The notes: a model not told the origin generated them from the letters alone. Shown: positions 16,095 through 24,677, counted from the first letter of the stretch. The stretch is 49,010 nt of DNA from Candidatus Scybalocola faecavium (GCA_018713145.1 DVFP01000014.1:1-49010), one strand, 5' to 3'. Program-made: numbers and translations.

Positions 16095-17366
16095 TTAATA
16101 TTTCCAAAGTCCATAGGCTCCCGCCTCCCCCAGCTCGTCCTCGATTTTCATAAGGCGGTTATATTTTGCGGTGCGCTCTGCCCGGCAGACAGCCCCGGTT
16201 TTAATGTAACCTGCGCCGGAAGCCACTGTAAGATCAGCAAGAAAAGTATCCTCGCTGTCACCCAGACGGTGTGAAAAAATCACCTCATATCCCATCCTTT
16301 GGGCGTAGCGGGCTCCGGCGACAGCTTCCGTCAGAGTTCCGGCCTGATTTGGCTTAATCAGGACCCCGTTTCCTGCCCCCTTTTGAGCGCCCATATGCAT
16401 CCGGGAAACATTGGACACAAAAAAGTCATCGCCTGCAATGATCACTTTACTGCCAAGTCGCCGGGTCAGCTCACACCAGCCCTCCCAGTCATCCTGATCC
16501 AGGCCATCTTCAATAAAACGGATAGGAAATTTATCACATAAATACTCATAATAATCGGTCAGATCTTTTGTGGTCATGTCCATATTTTCCTTATCACATA
16601 AATGATACTTTCCATTCACCCACAACTGAGGGGCCGCCGCATCAATAGCCAGGACCACATCCTTTCCCGGCTGATAGCCGGCCTGGGCAATGGCCTTGAC
16701 TACCAGAGCCAGGGCTTTTTCATTGGAAGAAAGCGCCGGAGCATAGCCGCCCTCCGTCCCCACAGCCAGACTCATTCCCTGGGATCTGAGGATCTGTCCC
16801 AAATGATAAAAAATTTCCGCACCGATGCGCACCCCTTCTTTAAAAGACGAGGCTCCGGAAGGAATGATCATAAATTCCTGAAAACTTAAGCCGCTGTTAC
16901 AATGGATGCCTCCGCTGATCATGTTGATCAACGGTAATGGCAGTGTGTAGGAAAAGCAGCCGCCCAGATACCGATAAAGGGGCATGGATAAACAGGCAGC
17001 CGCCGCCTGGGCACAGGCCATGGAAACGCTGAGAATTCCATTGGCCCCTACATTGGCCTTATTATCTGTGCCATCTAAGGTAAGCATTGCCCGGTCAATG
17101 CCTGCCTGGTCAAAAATACACATTCCGCACAGTTTTTCCCTTAATAGTTTATTTACGTGGGACACTGCCTTTAGTACACCTTGTCCAAAATACCTTTTTT
17201 CCTGCATATCCCTTAGTTCCATAGCTTCATAAATTCCAGATGAGGCGCCGGAAGGAACAATAGCGCTGCCGCAGGCGCCGCACTGAGTATAAACTTCTGT
17301 ACAAATGGTGGGATAGCCTCTGGAATCTAAGACCTCCCGGGCATAAATACTTTTGATATAGGGCAT
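16095..17366 (-). CDS. Divergent enolase-family protein
   Basis: Enolase homologue (423 aa, normal enolase length) aligning along its whole length with the 2-phosphoglycerate/PEP enzyme. By comparison with yeast and E. coli enolase, the metal ligands D242, E286 and D313 and the catalytic residues E164, E205, K338, H366, R367 and K389 are kept. Several near-invariant motifs are changed: GDEGG is GTEGG (203-207), IEDP is IEDG, NQIGT is NQAGT, DSRGNP is DSRGYP, and SHRSG is SHRLG, so the phosphate-contacting Ser is L368. It could be a true enolase, a paralogue with altered substrate, or a regulatory form. Its ribosome site is inside a terminator hairpin. Confidence 0.85.
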   Translation of the reverse strand: MPYIKSIYAREVLDSRGYPTICTEVYTQCGACGSAIVPSGASSGIYEAMELRDMQEKRYFGQGVLKAVSHVNKLLREKLCGMCIFDQAGIDRAMLTLDGTDNKANVGANGILSVSMACAQAAAACLSMPLYRYLGGCFSYTLPLPLINMISGGIHCNSGLSFQEFMIIPSGASSFKEGVRIGAEIFYHLGQILRSQGMSLAVGTEGGYAPALSSNEKALALVVKAIAQAGYQPGKDVVLAIDAAAPQLWVNGKYHLCDKENMDMTTKDLTDYYEYLCDKFPIRFIEDGLDQDDWEGWCELTRRLGSKVIIAGDDFFVSNVSRMHMGAQKGAGNGVLIKPNQAGTLTEAVAGARYAQRMGYEVIFSHRLGDSEDTFLADLTVASGAGYIKTGAVCRAERTAKYNRLMKIEDELGEAGAYGLWKY

Positions 17367-17422
17367 AAAAAAACCTCCTGGTATTGCTTTACCGGATAGT
17401 ATATGCGAATACCGGAGGTTTT
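17367..17422 (-). terminator. suf-operon terminator that contains the enolase-like gene's ribosome site
   Basis: On the minus strand, aaaacctccggtatt (17408-17422) pairs with aataccaggaggtttt (17370-17385), a 15-bp stem with one bulge and a 22-nt loop, followed by a T-run (17367-17373). This is a good Rho-independent terminator after sufB. Its 3' arm contains aggagg, the ribosome binding site of the gene starting at 17366. Confidence 0.8.
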
Positions 17423-17451
17423 ATTCTAAAATATCAGCAGTTGGAAACGGT

Positions 17452-18369
17452 TTATCTTAAGAAGCCTTCCACGATTTTTTCCTCGGCTTCAGCCTCGGTA
17501 AGTCCCAGGGTCATAAGCTTTGTGATCTGCTCTCCCGCGATCTTTCCAATGGCCGCCTCATGGATCAGGGCTGCCTCTGTACTGTTGGCTGTAAGTTCAG
17601 GAACAGCCTCAATCTTTGCATGATCCATAATAATGGCATCACACTCAGAGTGGCCATTGCAGGCTGTATTTCCAATAATTTTAGAAACAAATTTCTGGTA
17701 AGAATTTTCCTTGGCCACAGCTCTGGAGATTAAGTTTGCACCGGAATCTTCTCCATCCAAAGAAACATCAAAATAGCTTTCCGCCGTTTGATTCCCATGG
17801 GTCATAAGACGTTCGGTAATCACGATCTTAGCGCCTTGGGCCAGTTTGGCATGGGTTTTTCGGATCGTAGAATCTACGCCTTTGATCTGGACAGTTTCCA
17901 TTTCCATATAGCTGTTTTTAGCCATCTCCACATTGGTTTCCGGATTCATGATCTTCTCTCCGGAGCCATCTCCTGTGCCATAATGCTTCTCCACATATTT
18001 TACCTTGGAATTTTCTCCGATATAGAAGGTGTGGATACCGTCATGACGGCTGTCGGATCCGCCGCAGTTGGAAATACCGCAGCCGGCTACAATCGTTACA
18101 TCACAGTTTTCTCCAATATGGAAGTTATTATAAACGACCTCAGACAAACCGGACTGGCTGATGATAACCGGAATATGGAGACTTTTATTTTTTGTCCCCG
18201 GTTTAACATAAATATCCAGCCCGCTGCCGTCCTCTAAAGGGATAATGTCAATTTCCGCAGTGGACTTGCGGCCAATGCTTTTTCCGTTTTCCCGTATATT
18301 ATAAGCGCCCTCCGGAATGTCATGGAGTCCGGCAACTTCTTTTAATAACTGTAATCTGATCTCATCCAT
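17452..18369 (-). CDS. SufB/SufD-like Fe-S cluster assembly scaffold
   Basis: Scaffold protein (305 aa) of a minimal SUF (SufBC/Sms-type) system; it builds [Fe-S] clusters with the ATPase encoded just upstream. It is much shorter than E. coli SufB and has only the beta-helix core plus the C-terminal helices. Conserved features are GHSECDAII (about residues 240-248, the active cysteine region) and LIHEAAIGKI (the HEA motif, about 268-277). The start at 18369 follows gggaggt. sufC lies 18 bp upstream. No sufS, sufU or sufD is adjacent, so cysteine desulfurase must come from elsewhere. Confidence 0.88.
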   Translation of the reverse strand: MDEIRLQLLKEVAGLHDIPEGAYNIRENGKSIGRKSTAEIDIIPLEDGSGLDIYVKPGTKNKSLHIPVIISQSGLSEVVYNNFHIGENCDVTIVAGCGISNCGGSDSRHDGIHTFYIGENSKVKYVEKHYGTGDGSGEKIMNPETNVEMAKNSYMEMETVQIKGVDSTIRKTHAKLAQGAKIVITERLMTHGNQTAESYFDVSLDGEDSGANLISRAVAKENSYQKFVSKIIGNTACNGHSECDAIIMDHAKIEAVPELTANSTEAALIHEAAIGKIAGEQITKLMTLGLTEAEAEEKIVEGFLR

Positions 18370-18387
18370 GATAATACCTCCCGTCTA

Positions 18388-19125
18388 TCAGCAATTTTCA
18401 TAATATTTACACTCGCAGCTTACCGGCCGGTCGATCTGACCAAAGATCTTAGGAAGCATCTCATCTCTCGGCCCCATGTCCCGAAGCCTGCCGTCAGCGA
18501 TCATAACGATCTCATCAGCAATATTTAAGATCCGTTCCTGATGGGAAATGATCATAATACTTCCGTGGTTTTGTTCATGAAGTTTTTCGAAAACATGGAT
18601 CAGGTTTTGAAAGCTCCACAGATCGATCCCGGCCTCCGGCTCGTCAAAAATAGTCATCGCAGTATTTCTGGCCATCACTGTGGCAATCTCAATACGCTTT
18701 AATTCCCCGCCGGATAAGCTGGCATTTACCTCACGGCGGATATAATCCTTAGCGCAAAGACCCACCTCAGATAAATATTCGCAGGCCTTTTCCACATCAA
18801 TATGTTTTCCCGTAGCCAGCTGGATCAGGTCAAACACAGTGATTCCCTTAAAACGCACCGGCTGCTGGAAGGCATAACTGATCCCGGCCTTTGCCCGATC
18901 AGTAACGCTTAAGTCCGTAATATCCTGTCCGTTCCAGAAGATACGTCCTTCTGACGGCTTTTCAATTCCGGCAATGATCTTGGCAAGAGTAGACTTTCCG
19001 CCGCCGTTTGGGCCGGTGACCACAACAAATTTATTATCTTCAAGCTTTAGATTAATATTTTTAAGTATTCCTTTTGTTTTGCTGTTTTCATCCACATCAT
19101 AAGAAATATTACGCAATTCAAGCAT
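18388..19125 (-). CDS. sufC: SufC-like Fe-S assembly ATPase
   Basis: ABC-type ATPase (245 aa) without membrane partner, driving conformational changes in the SufB scaffold. Walker A is GPNGGGKST, the signature is LSGGELKR, Walker B is MTIFDEPEAGID (typical SufC), and the switch is IISHQE. The start at 19125 (MLELRN) follows gagg; a longer frame to 19548 would run through a promoter region and into the divergent HAD gene, and is rejected. The last 11 residues contain three cysteines (SCECKYYENC), an unusual tail for an ATPase of this family that may bind metal or a cluster. Confidence 0.88.
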   Translation of the reverse strand: MLELRNISYDVDENSKTKGILKNINLKLEDNKFVVVTGPNGGGKSTLAKIIAGIEKPSEGRIFWNGQDITDLSVTDRAKAGISYAFQQPVRFKGITVFDLIQLATGKHIDVEKACEYLSEVGLCAKDYIRREVNASLSGGELKRIEIATVMARNTAMTIFDEPEAGIDLWSFQNLIHVFEKLHEQNHGSIMIISHQERILNIADEIVMIADGRLRDMGPRDEMLPKIFGQIDRPVSCECKYYENC

Positions 19126-19257
19126 TTTTTCAACGCCTCGCTTTCTATATTTTTCAGTGAACCTTATGTCATCTGCAAAACACCTTGATTTTCTTCTTTT
19201 GTCGGAGAAAAAATAACTTCTTTTGGGTGTTTCGTATTTCAGGTATAACCCATGTGT

Positions 19258-19286
19258 ATTATAAGACAAAAAGGATAAAAAAACAA
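19258..19286 (-). promoter_or_regulatory. Predicted promoter of sufCB
   Basis: On the minus strand, TTGTTT (19281-19286), 17-bp spacer, perfect TATAAT (19258-19263). The leader to sufC is about 125 nt and contains a possible long-range stem, aaacacc/ggtgttt (19226-19232 with 19178-19184). Confidence 0.6.
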
Positions 19287-19335
19287 GCCGGACAACCATG
19301 TGTTTGGCCGGAATGATAAAAAAAGCCAAAAACTC

Positions 19336-19364
19336 TTGCGAAAAACAGGGATTTACGGCATAAT
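19336..19364 (+). promoter_or_regulatory. Predicted promoter of the HAD phosphatase gene
   Basis: TTGCGA (19336-19341), 17-bp spacer, CATAAT (19359-19364). It is back-to-back with the suf promoter and about 40 bp upstream of the 19406 start codon. Confidence 0.6.
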
Positions 19365-19405
19365 CATTAGAGCGCAAAACTAAGAAAAGAAAGAGGCACA
19401 GGACG

Positions 19406-20218
19406 ATGAATACCAGGAAAATGATTTTTTTTGATATTGACGGGACTTTGATCCCTGAAGGCATAAATAAAGTTCCTGAAACCGCAAAAACAGCTTTAAA
19501 GGGGGCCAGGGAAAACGGCCATCTTTTATTTATCAACACAGGACGCACTTACTTTAATATTGATCCTTTTATCCGGGAGCTTGGTTTTGACGGATATGTA
19601 TGCGGCTGCGGCACATATATTTACTATCACGGCCGGCAGCTTTTGGCAAAGACCATTCCTCATGACCGGTGCGTACAGCTTGTGAAAAAAATGCGAAGCT
19701 GCCGTATTCCCGGATTTTATGAAGAAAATGACCATATTTACTTTGATTGTGACGCCAAGGCCCCATCCCGGGAAATGATGGAAAATATCCGCCGCACCTT
19801 TGGCACGAAAGCCTATGACCTTCCAAAGGATATTTACGATTCCTCATTTACCTTTGACAAGATCCTGGCTTATATCCAGCCGGATAGCGATGTAGAAGCG
19901 TTTCGCAGCTACAGTGATTCTTTCCTGGAGTATATCGACCGGGGCGGCAACATGGCGGAGATCATCCAGAAAGGGTATTCTAAAGCCACCGGCATCCGTT
20001 TTTTATGCGACTATCTTAAGATTCCTTTAGAGGACTGTTTTGCCATAGGAGACAGCACGAATGATCTTTCCATGCTGGAATATGTGCCGAACAGTATCGC
20101 CATGGGAAACAGCGATGCCGTTGTTTTAGAAAAATGCAGCTATGTTACAGATTATGTGGAAAATGATGGCATTTATCATGCCTTAGAACATTTCGGGCTT
20201 TTAGAAGGCCATAAATAG
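19406..20218 (+). CDS. Cof-type HAD-IIB phosphatase
   Basis: HAD-superfamily hydrolase (270 aa) of the Cof/YbiV group, typically a cytoplasmic phosphatase acting on sugar phosphates or nucleotides. Motif I is FFDIDGTL (residues 8-15), motif II is INTGRT, and motif III/IV is IGDSTNDLSML near residue 212. The start ATG at 19406 follows aaagagg. It is monocistronic, divergent from sufCB and convergent with the OYE-like gene. The substrate is not predictable from sequence. Confidence 0.88.
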   Translation: MNTRKMIFFDIDGTLIPEGINKVPETAKTALKGARENGHLLFINTGRTYFNIDPFIRELGFDGYVCGCGTYIYYHGRQLLAKTIPHDRCVQLVKKMRSCRIPGFYEENDHIYFDCDAKAPSREMMENIRRTFGTKAYDLPKDIYDSSFTFDKILAYIQPDSDVEAFRSYSDSFLEYIDRGGNMAEIIQKGYSKATGIRFLCDYLKIPLEDCFAIGDSTNDLSMLEYVPNSIAMGNSDAVVLEKCSYVTDYVENDGIYHALEHFGLLEGHK

Positions 20219-20303
20219 AAATGTGTATTGTTGGCGGGAAAATACCTGTCCCATAAAAACAGCCGGGAAACATTTCCTTATCCACCCCGGCCCAGGCCAG
20301 GGA

Positions 20304-20327
20304 GCTTATGGGCATACGCCCATAAGC
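20304..20327. terminator. Hairpin between convergent genes
   Basis: gcttatgggc (20304-20313), loop atac, gcccataagc (20318-20327): a perfect 10-bp stem abutting the stop codon of the minus-strand gene. It lacks a clear T-run on either side, so it may be a weak bidirectional terminator or an RNA-end stabiliser. Confidence 0.55.
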
Positions 20328-21395
20328 TTAATTACTGCCCCGCTGCCGCTCTAACAGGCGGCGGCCGGGACATTTTTTCCAGTCAATACGCCACATACAC
20401 TGAGGGCAGTGGAGACATTTTCCTGTATCCCGTCCTGCCAGAGCATCATTAGCCCAGGAATAATTGACTAAAGTTCCCCGGCCAATATCCACCATATCTA
20501 CTCCGGTCACATCTAAAACCTCCTGTGCCTTTTGGGGACTGTCAATACTGTTGACGGCAAAGACCGGCACATGGACGGCTTTTTTTATCTCACCGGCACC
20601 ATAATGGACATCCAAAAGGGGATAATCCTCCGGTTTCACCGGATCCATCTCAAAGTTAAATCCATAAGAAGCGTCAATAAAATCGATTCCGTGCCGGTCC
20701 AGCCACCGGGCATGAGCCAGGGCATCCTCCAGTGTTGGTTCAAAAACGCCAAGGCGGATACCAATGATAAAATCGTCCGGCACCTGGCTGCGTATACCAT
20801 CCAGGATCATTTCAATGATCTTCATAGAATCCGGATTAAATTCATCGGTTCTTTGATTGACTCTCCGGTTTAAAAACTGGCACAGAAGGTAGCCGTGGCA
20901 GCCGTGGATCTCTATGCCGTCATATCCGGCCAGGACTGCCCTTTTAGCAGCGTCTGCAAACTGACCGATCACCTGATGGATCTCTTCTGTGGTCATAGCC
21001 CGTCCATGACGGGGTCTGTCCCGAAATACACAGTCATATTCACTGGGGCAGACAAGATCCTCCCCTGCGCCAAGAACGCCTGCGTGATGGAGCTGGATAA
21101 AAATGGGCACACCTTCATCATGGACGGCCTGAGTAATCTTTTTTAATCCCGGGATCTGTTCATCTCTCCAAATTCCCAGCTGGTCCATGGATAAACGTCC
21201 GTCAGGACTGACACAGGCGGCCTCCTGAATGATCAATCCTGCGCCTCCCCTGGCAATAGACTGGTAATGGCGGATATTTTTTTCCGTCACCTGTCCACTT
21301 TCATCCGCCCAATGGTAGCACACCATGGGCGGAACACAGATCCGGTTTTTTATGGTCAGATTTTTGATCTTTAATGGATCGGATAATAAAGCCAT
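20328..21395 (-). CDS. NADH:flavin oxidoreductase (old yellow enzyme family), Fe-S type
   Basis: FMN-binding TIM-barrel reductase (355 aa). N-terminal LKIKNLTIKNRICVPPM and GYDGIEIHGCHGYLLCQFLN (about residues 175-195) are family signatures, including the His/Tyr proton-donor region. After the barrel comes CLHCPQC plus a later C (about residues 328-343), resembling the [4Fe-4S] site of 2,4-dienoyl-CoA reductase and bile-acid BaiCD-type enzymes. The C-terminal FAD/NAD domain of those large enzymes is absent, so a separate electron donor is needed. It abuts the bcp gene (TGATG overlap) and is probably cotranscribed. Confidence 0.85.
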   Translation of the reverse strand: MALLSDPLKIKNLTIKNRICVPPMVCYHWADESGQVTEKNIRHYQSIARGGAGLIIQEAACVSPDGRLSMDQLGIWRDEQIPGLKKITQAVHDEGVPIFIQLHHAGVLGAGEDLVCPSEYDCVFRDRPRHGRAMTTEEIHQVIGQFADAAKRAVLAGYDGIEIHGCHGYLLCQFLNRRVNQRTDEFNPDSMKIIEMILDGIRSQVPDDFIIGIRLGVFEPTLEDALAHARWLDRHGIDFIDASYGFNFEMDPVKPEDYPLLDVHYGAGEIKKAVHVPVFAVNSIDSPQKAQEVLDVTGVDMVDIGRGTLVNYSWANDALAGRDTGKCLHCPQCMWRIDWKKCPGRRLLERQRGSN

Positions 21396-21847
21396 CAGAT
21401 CACCTCCAGCATTTGCGCCGGATTTTCTGCTGCTTTTACCTTTCCGAAAGCTTTAGCGATCACGCCGTTTTCATCGATCAGATATGTGGTACGGACTACA
21501 CCCATGACCTTTTTCCCATACATAGTCTTTTCCTTCCACACATCATAGGCCTCGAGCACCTTAAGTTCTGTATCGGAAAGTAAAGTAAAAGGCAGGTTAT
21601 ACTTATCGGCAAACTTTCTGTGAGATGCCACACTGTCCTTGCTTACGCCAAGAACAACAGCGCCTTTTTCCGTAAACTGGGGATACAGTTCCCCAAAACC
21701 GCAGGCCTGCTTTGTGCAGCCCGGGGTATTATCTTTGGGATAAAAATATAAAATCACTTTTTTGCCTGCAAAATCAGACAGTGAAACCATGTTCCCATCC
21801 TGGTCCGGCAATGTAAATTCCGGTGCCTTTACTCCTGTTTCAAGCAT
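21395..21847 (-). CDS. bcp: Thioredoxin-dependent peroxiredoxin Bcp (PrxQ)
   Basis: Peroxiredoxin (150 aa) that reduces H2O2 and organic peroxides. The active-site segment YPKDNTPGCTKQACGF carries the peroxidatic Cys (GCT) and a second Cys five residues later (QAC), the typical atypical-2-Cys PrxQ arrangement. The start at 21847 (MLETGVKAPEF) is used; an in-frame GTG at 21856 is possible. It overlaps the end of the SseB-like gene by 8 bp and is followed immediately by the OYE-like gene, giving a small redox operon. Confidence 0.92.
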   Translation of the reverse strand: MLETGVKAPEFTLPDQDGNMVSLSDFAGKKVILYFYPKDNTPGCTKQACGFGELYPQFTEKGAVVLGVSKDSVASHRKFADKYNLPFTLLSDTELKVLEAYDVWKEKTMYGKKVMGVVRTTYLIDENGVIAKAFGKVKAAENPAQMLEVI

Positions 21848-23165
21848 TGTTTTCACCTTTTTTCGTTTTTTTCATAATCAGATTAATGGTATTCGGATTA
21901 ATAGTTACGCCCTGGATCTGTTCCGGAAGGATCTGAAGGATCTTGTCAAAAAACATTTTAACATAACGGATTTCCGGCATTTTCCCATTTTCATTGTCAG
22001 GCTTGCTCCTCTGGATCTTTTCAAAAGCCCTTCCTGTTTCTATATCTGTAAATACAGGGCAGTATTTTTCCCCATTTGTTAAAGTAACGATGGGAAATTG
22101 TATCTGTTCCTTAGGATCTTGTCCCTCTTTGAAAAACACAGGCATGGCCAGCCATCCCTCTCTTAAGTGGGCCATAAGTTCTTCCTTCATCTGCTTTAAC
22201 TCTTGTGTATCTTTTTGTCCATCCGGGCGCCGTTCCTCCTGGCATACATAGGCTGCCGTGAGAAGCAGCTCGGGATTTAAAATCGGCTGTTTTGCTTCCG
22301 GAAGTTTAGAGTAATCCGGCTTAGGCACAAGGAAATTAAGCTGGACGATTCCGTCATTTTCCGTATGTACAGCGTTTACGCCCATAAGGTACAGATCAAA
22401 AAAGGTCTGATGGAACTGGCGGTTAAGAAAACGCTTGGCGGTTACCGGAATCTTTTGTTCTTCAAAATCCTTGACTGCCTGATCGGCAGAAGCCTTTGAA
22501 GTATAAATATATACCATATCGTCGTAAGTCTCACTGTCACACTGAGCATATGGCATGTGTGTCACGGAAGAATAAAGGAGATACATCTCCGGTGAAGTCC
22601 ATATGTGAACTGCCGGACGGCTTTGTTCCAGGACAAACTCTTCCTTAAGCCGTTTACATATCGCCCATAATGGAAGGCCGATCGGTGTCTGTCCCCAGTC
22701 AACGATCACTGCAGAGATCCCCCTTGGGAACAGGTTCAGGTAAAATGGCGGAAATTGATTATGGGGAATGTCCTTGGCATCAAGCTGGATCTTTTCACGG
22801 GACAGCTTCTGAGCCGCGTTTTTTGCCCCCTCTAATGTACTGAAAATAAAAATCTGCCGGTCACCGGTCTTTGTATTTTTTTCAGTATACAAATTTCCTG
22901 TTGCCTTATGGATCAGGGCATAACACTCTTTCATGGCCCACAGCTTAATAATCACCTGGTTTTCAAAAAATGCCATACGCTGTCCGAAAAAAATCTTCTG
23001 CCGGTCATCTTTGGCATGATTTTGCATAAAGACCACAGCCATATGATGCAGGAGAATGGTGTCCTGCACAGAAAGCTCCTGGTAATGTTCCGGCAAAAAA
23101 GGCTTTTTATCTGCCCCAATGCCAATCAGCGTTTCCTGTAATTCTTTTTGTCTGTCTTTTTCCAT
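21840..23165 (-). CDS. SseB-family protein
   Basis: Cytoplasmic protein (441 aa) without signal peptide or membrane segments. The C-terminal 130 residues match the SseB domain: FPIVTLTNGEKYCPVFTD and GVTINPNTINLIM are typical. The N-terminal 300 residues appear to hold two further, partly similar units, each with a short acidic/hydrophobic strand pattern ('IYTSKASADQAVKDF', 'IFSTLEGAKNAAQKL'). SseB-domain proteins in Gram-positive bacteria have no established function. It overlaps bcp, so its role may be tied to redox stress, but that is inference. Confidence 0.7.
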   Translation of the reverse strand: MEKDRQKELQETLIGIGADKKPFLPEHYQELSVQDTILLHHMAVVFMQNHAKDDRQKIFFGQRMAFFENQVIIKLWAMKECYALIHKATGNLYTEKNTKTGDRQIFIFSTLEGAKNAAQKLSREKIQLDAKDIPHNQFPPFYLNLFPRGISAVIVDWGQTPIGLPLWAICKRLKEEFVLEQSRPAVHIWTSPEMYLLYSSVTHMPYAQCDSETYDDMVYIYTSKASADQAVKDFEEQKIPVTAKRFLNRQFHQTFFDLYLMGVNAVHTENDGIVQLNFLVPKPDYSKLPEAKQPILNPELLLTAAYVCQEERRPDGQKDTQELKQMKEELMAHLREGWLAMPVFFKEGQDPKEQIQFPIVTLTNGEKYCPVFTDIETGRAFEKIQRSKPDNENGKMPEIRYVKMFFDKILQILPEQIQGVTINPNTINLIMKKTKKGENNA

Positions 23166-23179
23166 AAATTCCCCTTTCC

Positions 23180-23209
23180 GGCAGCAGTTCAGCCAGGTGG
23201 ACTGCTGCC
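23180..23209. terminator. Hairpin in the gap before the SseB-like gene
   Basis: ggcagcagt (23180-23188) pairs with actgctgcc (23201-23209) around a 12-nt loop. There is no T-run, so termination of the upstream isomerase transcript would be weak. It may instead mark a processing or attenuation point. Confidence 0.4.
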
Positions 23210-23236
23210 CTTTCCGGACGTTATGCCGCGAAATTT

Positions 23237-24067
23237 TTATTTTACATTTGCCTTCAGATAAGCAATATCCTCTTTCAGGCAGTCCATGCGGGTGCCCTTA
23301 TATGTATACTCCCGCTCTACGATATAAGCATCGCAGCCTTGGGCGTCAGCAGCGGCCTTGATTTTGTTCCAGTCATTGATTCCCTGTCCGGTAGGACAGT
23401 CCATCTGCATTTTCTTTTCATTAGCCTGTCTCTCTTCTTCAGAAATCACCGGACGGCCGTGCTGGTCCAGCTTGCGGTCAGCGGGATTTCTCGGTGCTTC
23501 CGGTCCGATGACCCGGTCGGTCTCTTTGACATGGATCAGCTTGATCCGGCCGGCATGATCGTTAATAAACCGGACGGTATCTTCACCGGCAGCAGAACAC
23601 CATCCGGCATCCAGCTCAAAGCCTACATATTCCGGGTCTGTGTTTGCCATAAGTGTTTCGATCACCTTTTCTCCGTCAAACACATTAAATTCCTGGGTAT
23701 GATTGTGGTAGGTAAGCATAAGCCCTGCTTCTCTGCACGCTTTTCCCAGATCATTTAATGTTGCGGCAAATTTCAGAGCGCTTTCATGATCCGGAATATA
23801 CTCCATGGCGATCCCAATATATTTCATGCCAAGGGTCCTGGCGTAAGGAACCATTTCCAGGATCTGGCCAGAATGGGTGTGCAGGGAAATAGCGTCCAGA
23901 TTTTTTTCTTTAAGGAGCGCCTTCATCTCTTCCACAGGCATCTCAAAATTAGTGGCAAAAAGCTCCACACCGGCGTATCCCATGTCTGCAGCAGCGCAGA
24001 TCTGGTCTTTTGTCAGTGCCGGATCAAACTCTCCAAAAGAAAACATTTGTAAATAAACTTTATCCAT
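23237..24067 (-). CDS. Sugar phosphate isomerase/epimerase (xylose-isomerase-like TIM barrel)
   Basis: TIM-barrel enzyme (276 aa) of the AP-endonuclease-2/IolE group. Features: YAGVELFATN (about 30-39), ISLHTHSGQI (about 60), YHNHTQEF (about 120), FELDAGWC (about 150) and IKLIHVKE (about 175), which position the usual metal-binding Glu, Asp and His. These enzymes isomerise or epimerise sugars, often alongside Gfo/Idh/MocA dehydrogenases such as the one at 14765. The start at 24067 follows taggagg. The substrate is unknown. Confidence 0.85.
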   Translation of the reverse strand: MDKVYLQMFSFGEFDPALTKDQICAAADMGYAGVELFATNFEMPVEEMKALLKEKNLDAISLHTHSGQILEMVPYARTLGMKYIGIAMEYIPDHESALKFAATLNDLGKACREAGLMLTYHNHTQEFNVFDGEKVIETLMANTDPEYVGFELDAGWCSAAGEDTVRFINDHAGRIKLIHVKETDRVIGPEAPRNPADRKLDQHGRPVISEEERQANEKKMQMDCPTGQGINDWNKIKAAADAQGCDAYIVEREYTYKGTRMDCLKEDIAYLKANVK

Positions 24068-24113
24068 AAATAAAACCTCCTAAAATCATATGCCTTGCCT
24101 TTTGTCGCTTGTC

Positions 24114-24677
24114 TCATCCCATTAAAACAGCTCCAAAATAGGTCACGGTGTTTTGCCCGTTAATATAGTTCAGACCAGCCTTTGCCGCCAGATCTGAAAC
24201 AAAAATCCCATGAGATTCCAGGGATGGAAATGCTTCATTAGGATGCCGGCAGGGTTCATTGGTCTTAACAGCGCAGGTTTCACACCGGTGGCATCCGCCG
24301 GCAGAGAGCACCAGCATTTCCCGGTCATCTTTTTGATCCCGTGCTGCTTCCTTTACAGCATGAACCGCTTTAACCAGAACATCTTTAAAATACCGTCCGG
24401 CTTCCTCCATGCCTTCAAAATCATAAGAATCCTCCAGAGGGCTGATCGTCTGTATAATGATCCCTTCCTTATACTTTTTCACTTTTTGGATACATTCCTC
24501 AATAGGTCCGCAGTGAGGAGGACAGACCCAGGTGCGGCCATATTCACCGCAGTAATTCAGCTCACAGTTTTGTCTCAGCCCCGGATCCAGCACAATATCG
24601 CTGACCCGGATCATGGCGCAATGACTGGCGCCGCATTTTTCTTTTAAGTCATTAAGAAATTGTTGTGTTATTTCCAT
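24114..24677 (-). CDS. DUF2284 metal-binding protein
   Basis: Cysteine-rich cytoplasmic protein (187 aa). The motif pattern CGEYGRTWVCPPHCG (about residues 43-57) and GGCHRCETCAVKTNEPCRHP (about 127-146) is the hallmark of DUF2284, predicted to bind metal or a [4Fe-4S] cluster. The biochemical role is not established. The start at 24677 follows aaggag. It sits between the Card1-like nuclease gene (83-bp gap) and the sugar isomerase gene (46-bp gap), so it may be read from the upstream operon. Confidence 0.82.
   Translation of the reverse strand: MEITQQFLNDLKEKCGASHCAMIRVSDIVLDPGLRQNCELNYCGEYGRTWVCPPHCGPIEECIQKVKKYKEGIIIQTISPLEDSYDFEGMEEAGRYFKDVLVKAVHAVKEAARDQKDDREMLVLSAGGCHRCETCAVKTNEPCRHPNEAFPSLESHGIFVSDLAAKAGLNYINGQNTVTYFGAVLMG

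Noticed and set aside
19126..19548. 140-codon N-terminal extension of sufC
   Set aside because: It runs through the divergent promoters and into the HAD gene; the ATG at 19125 has a ribosome site and gives a normal SufC length.
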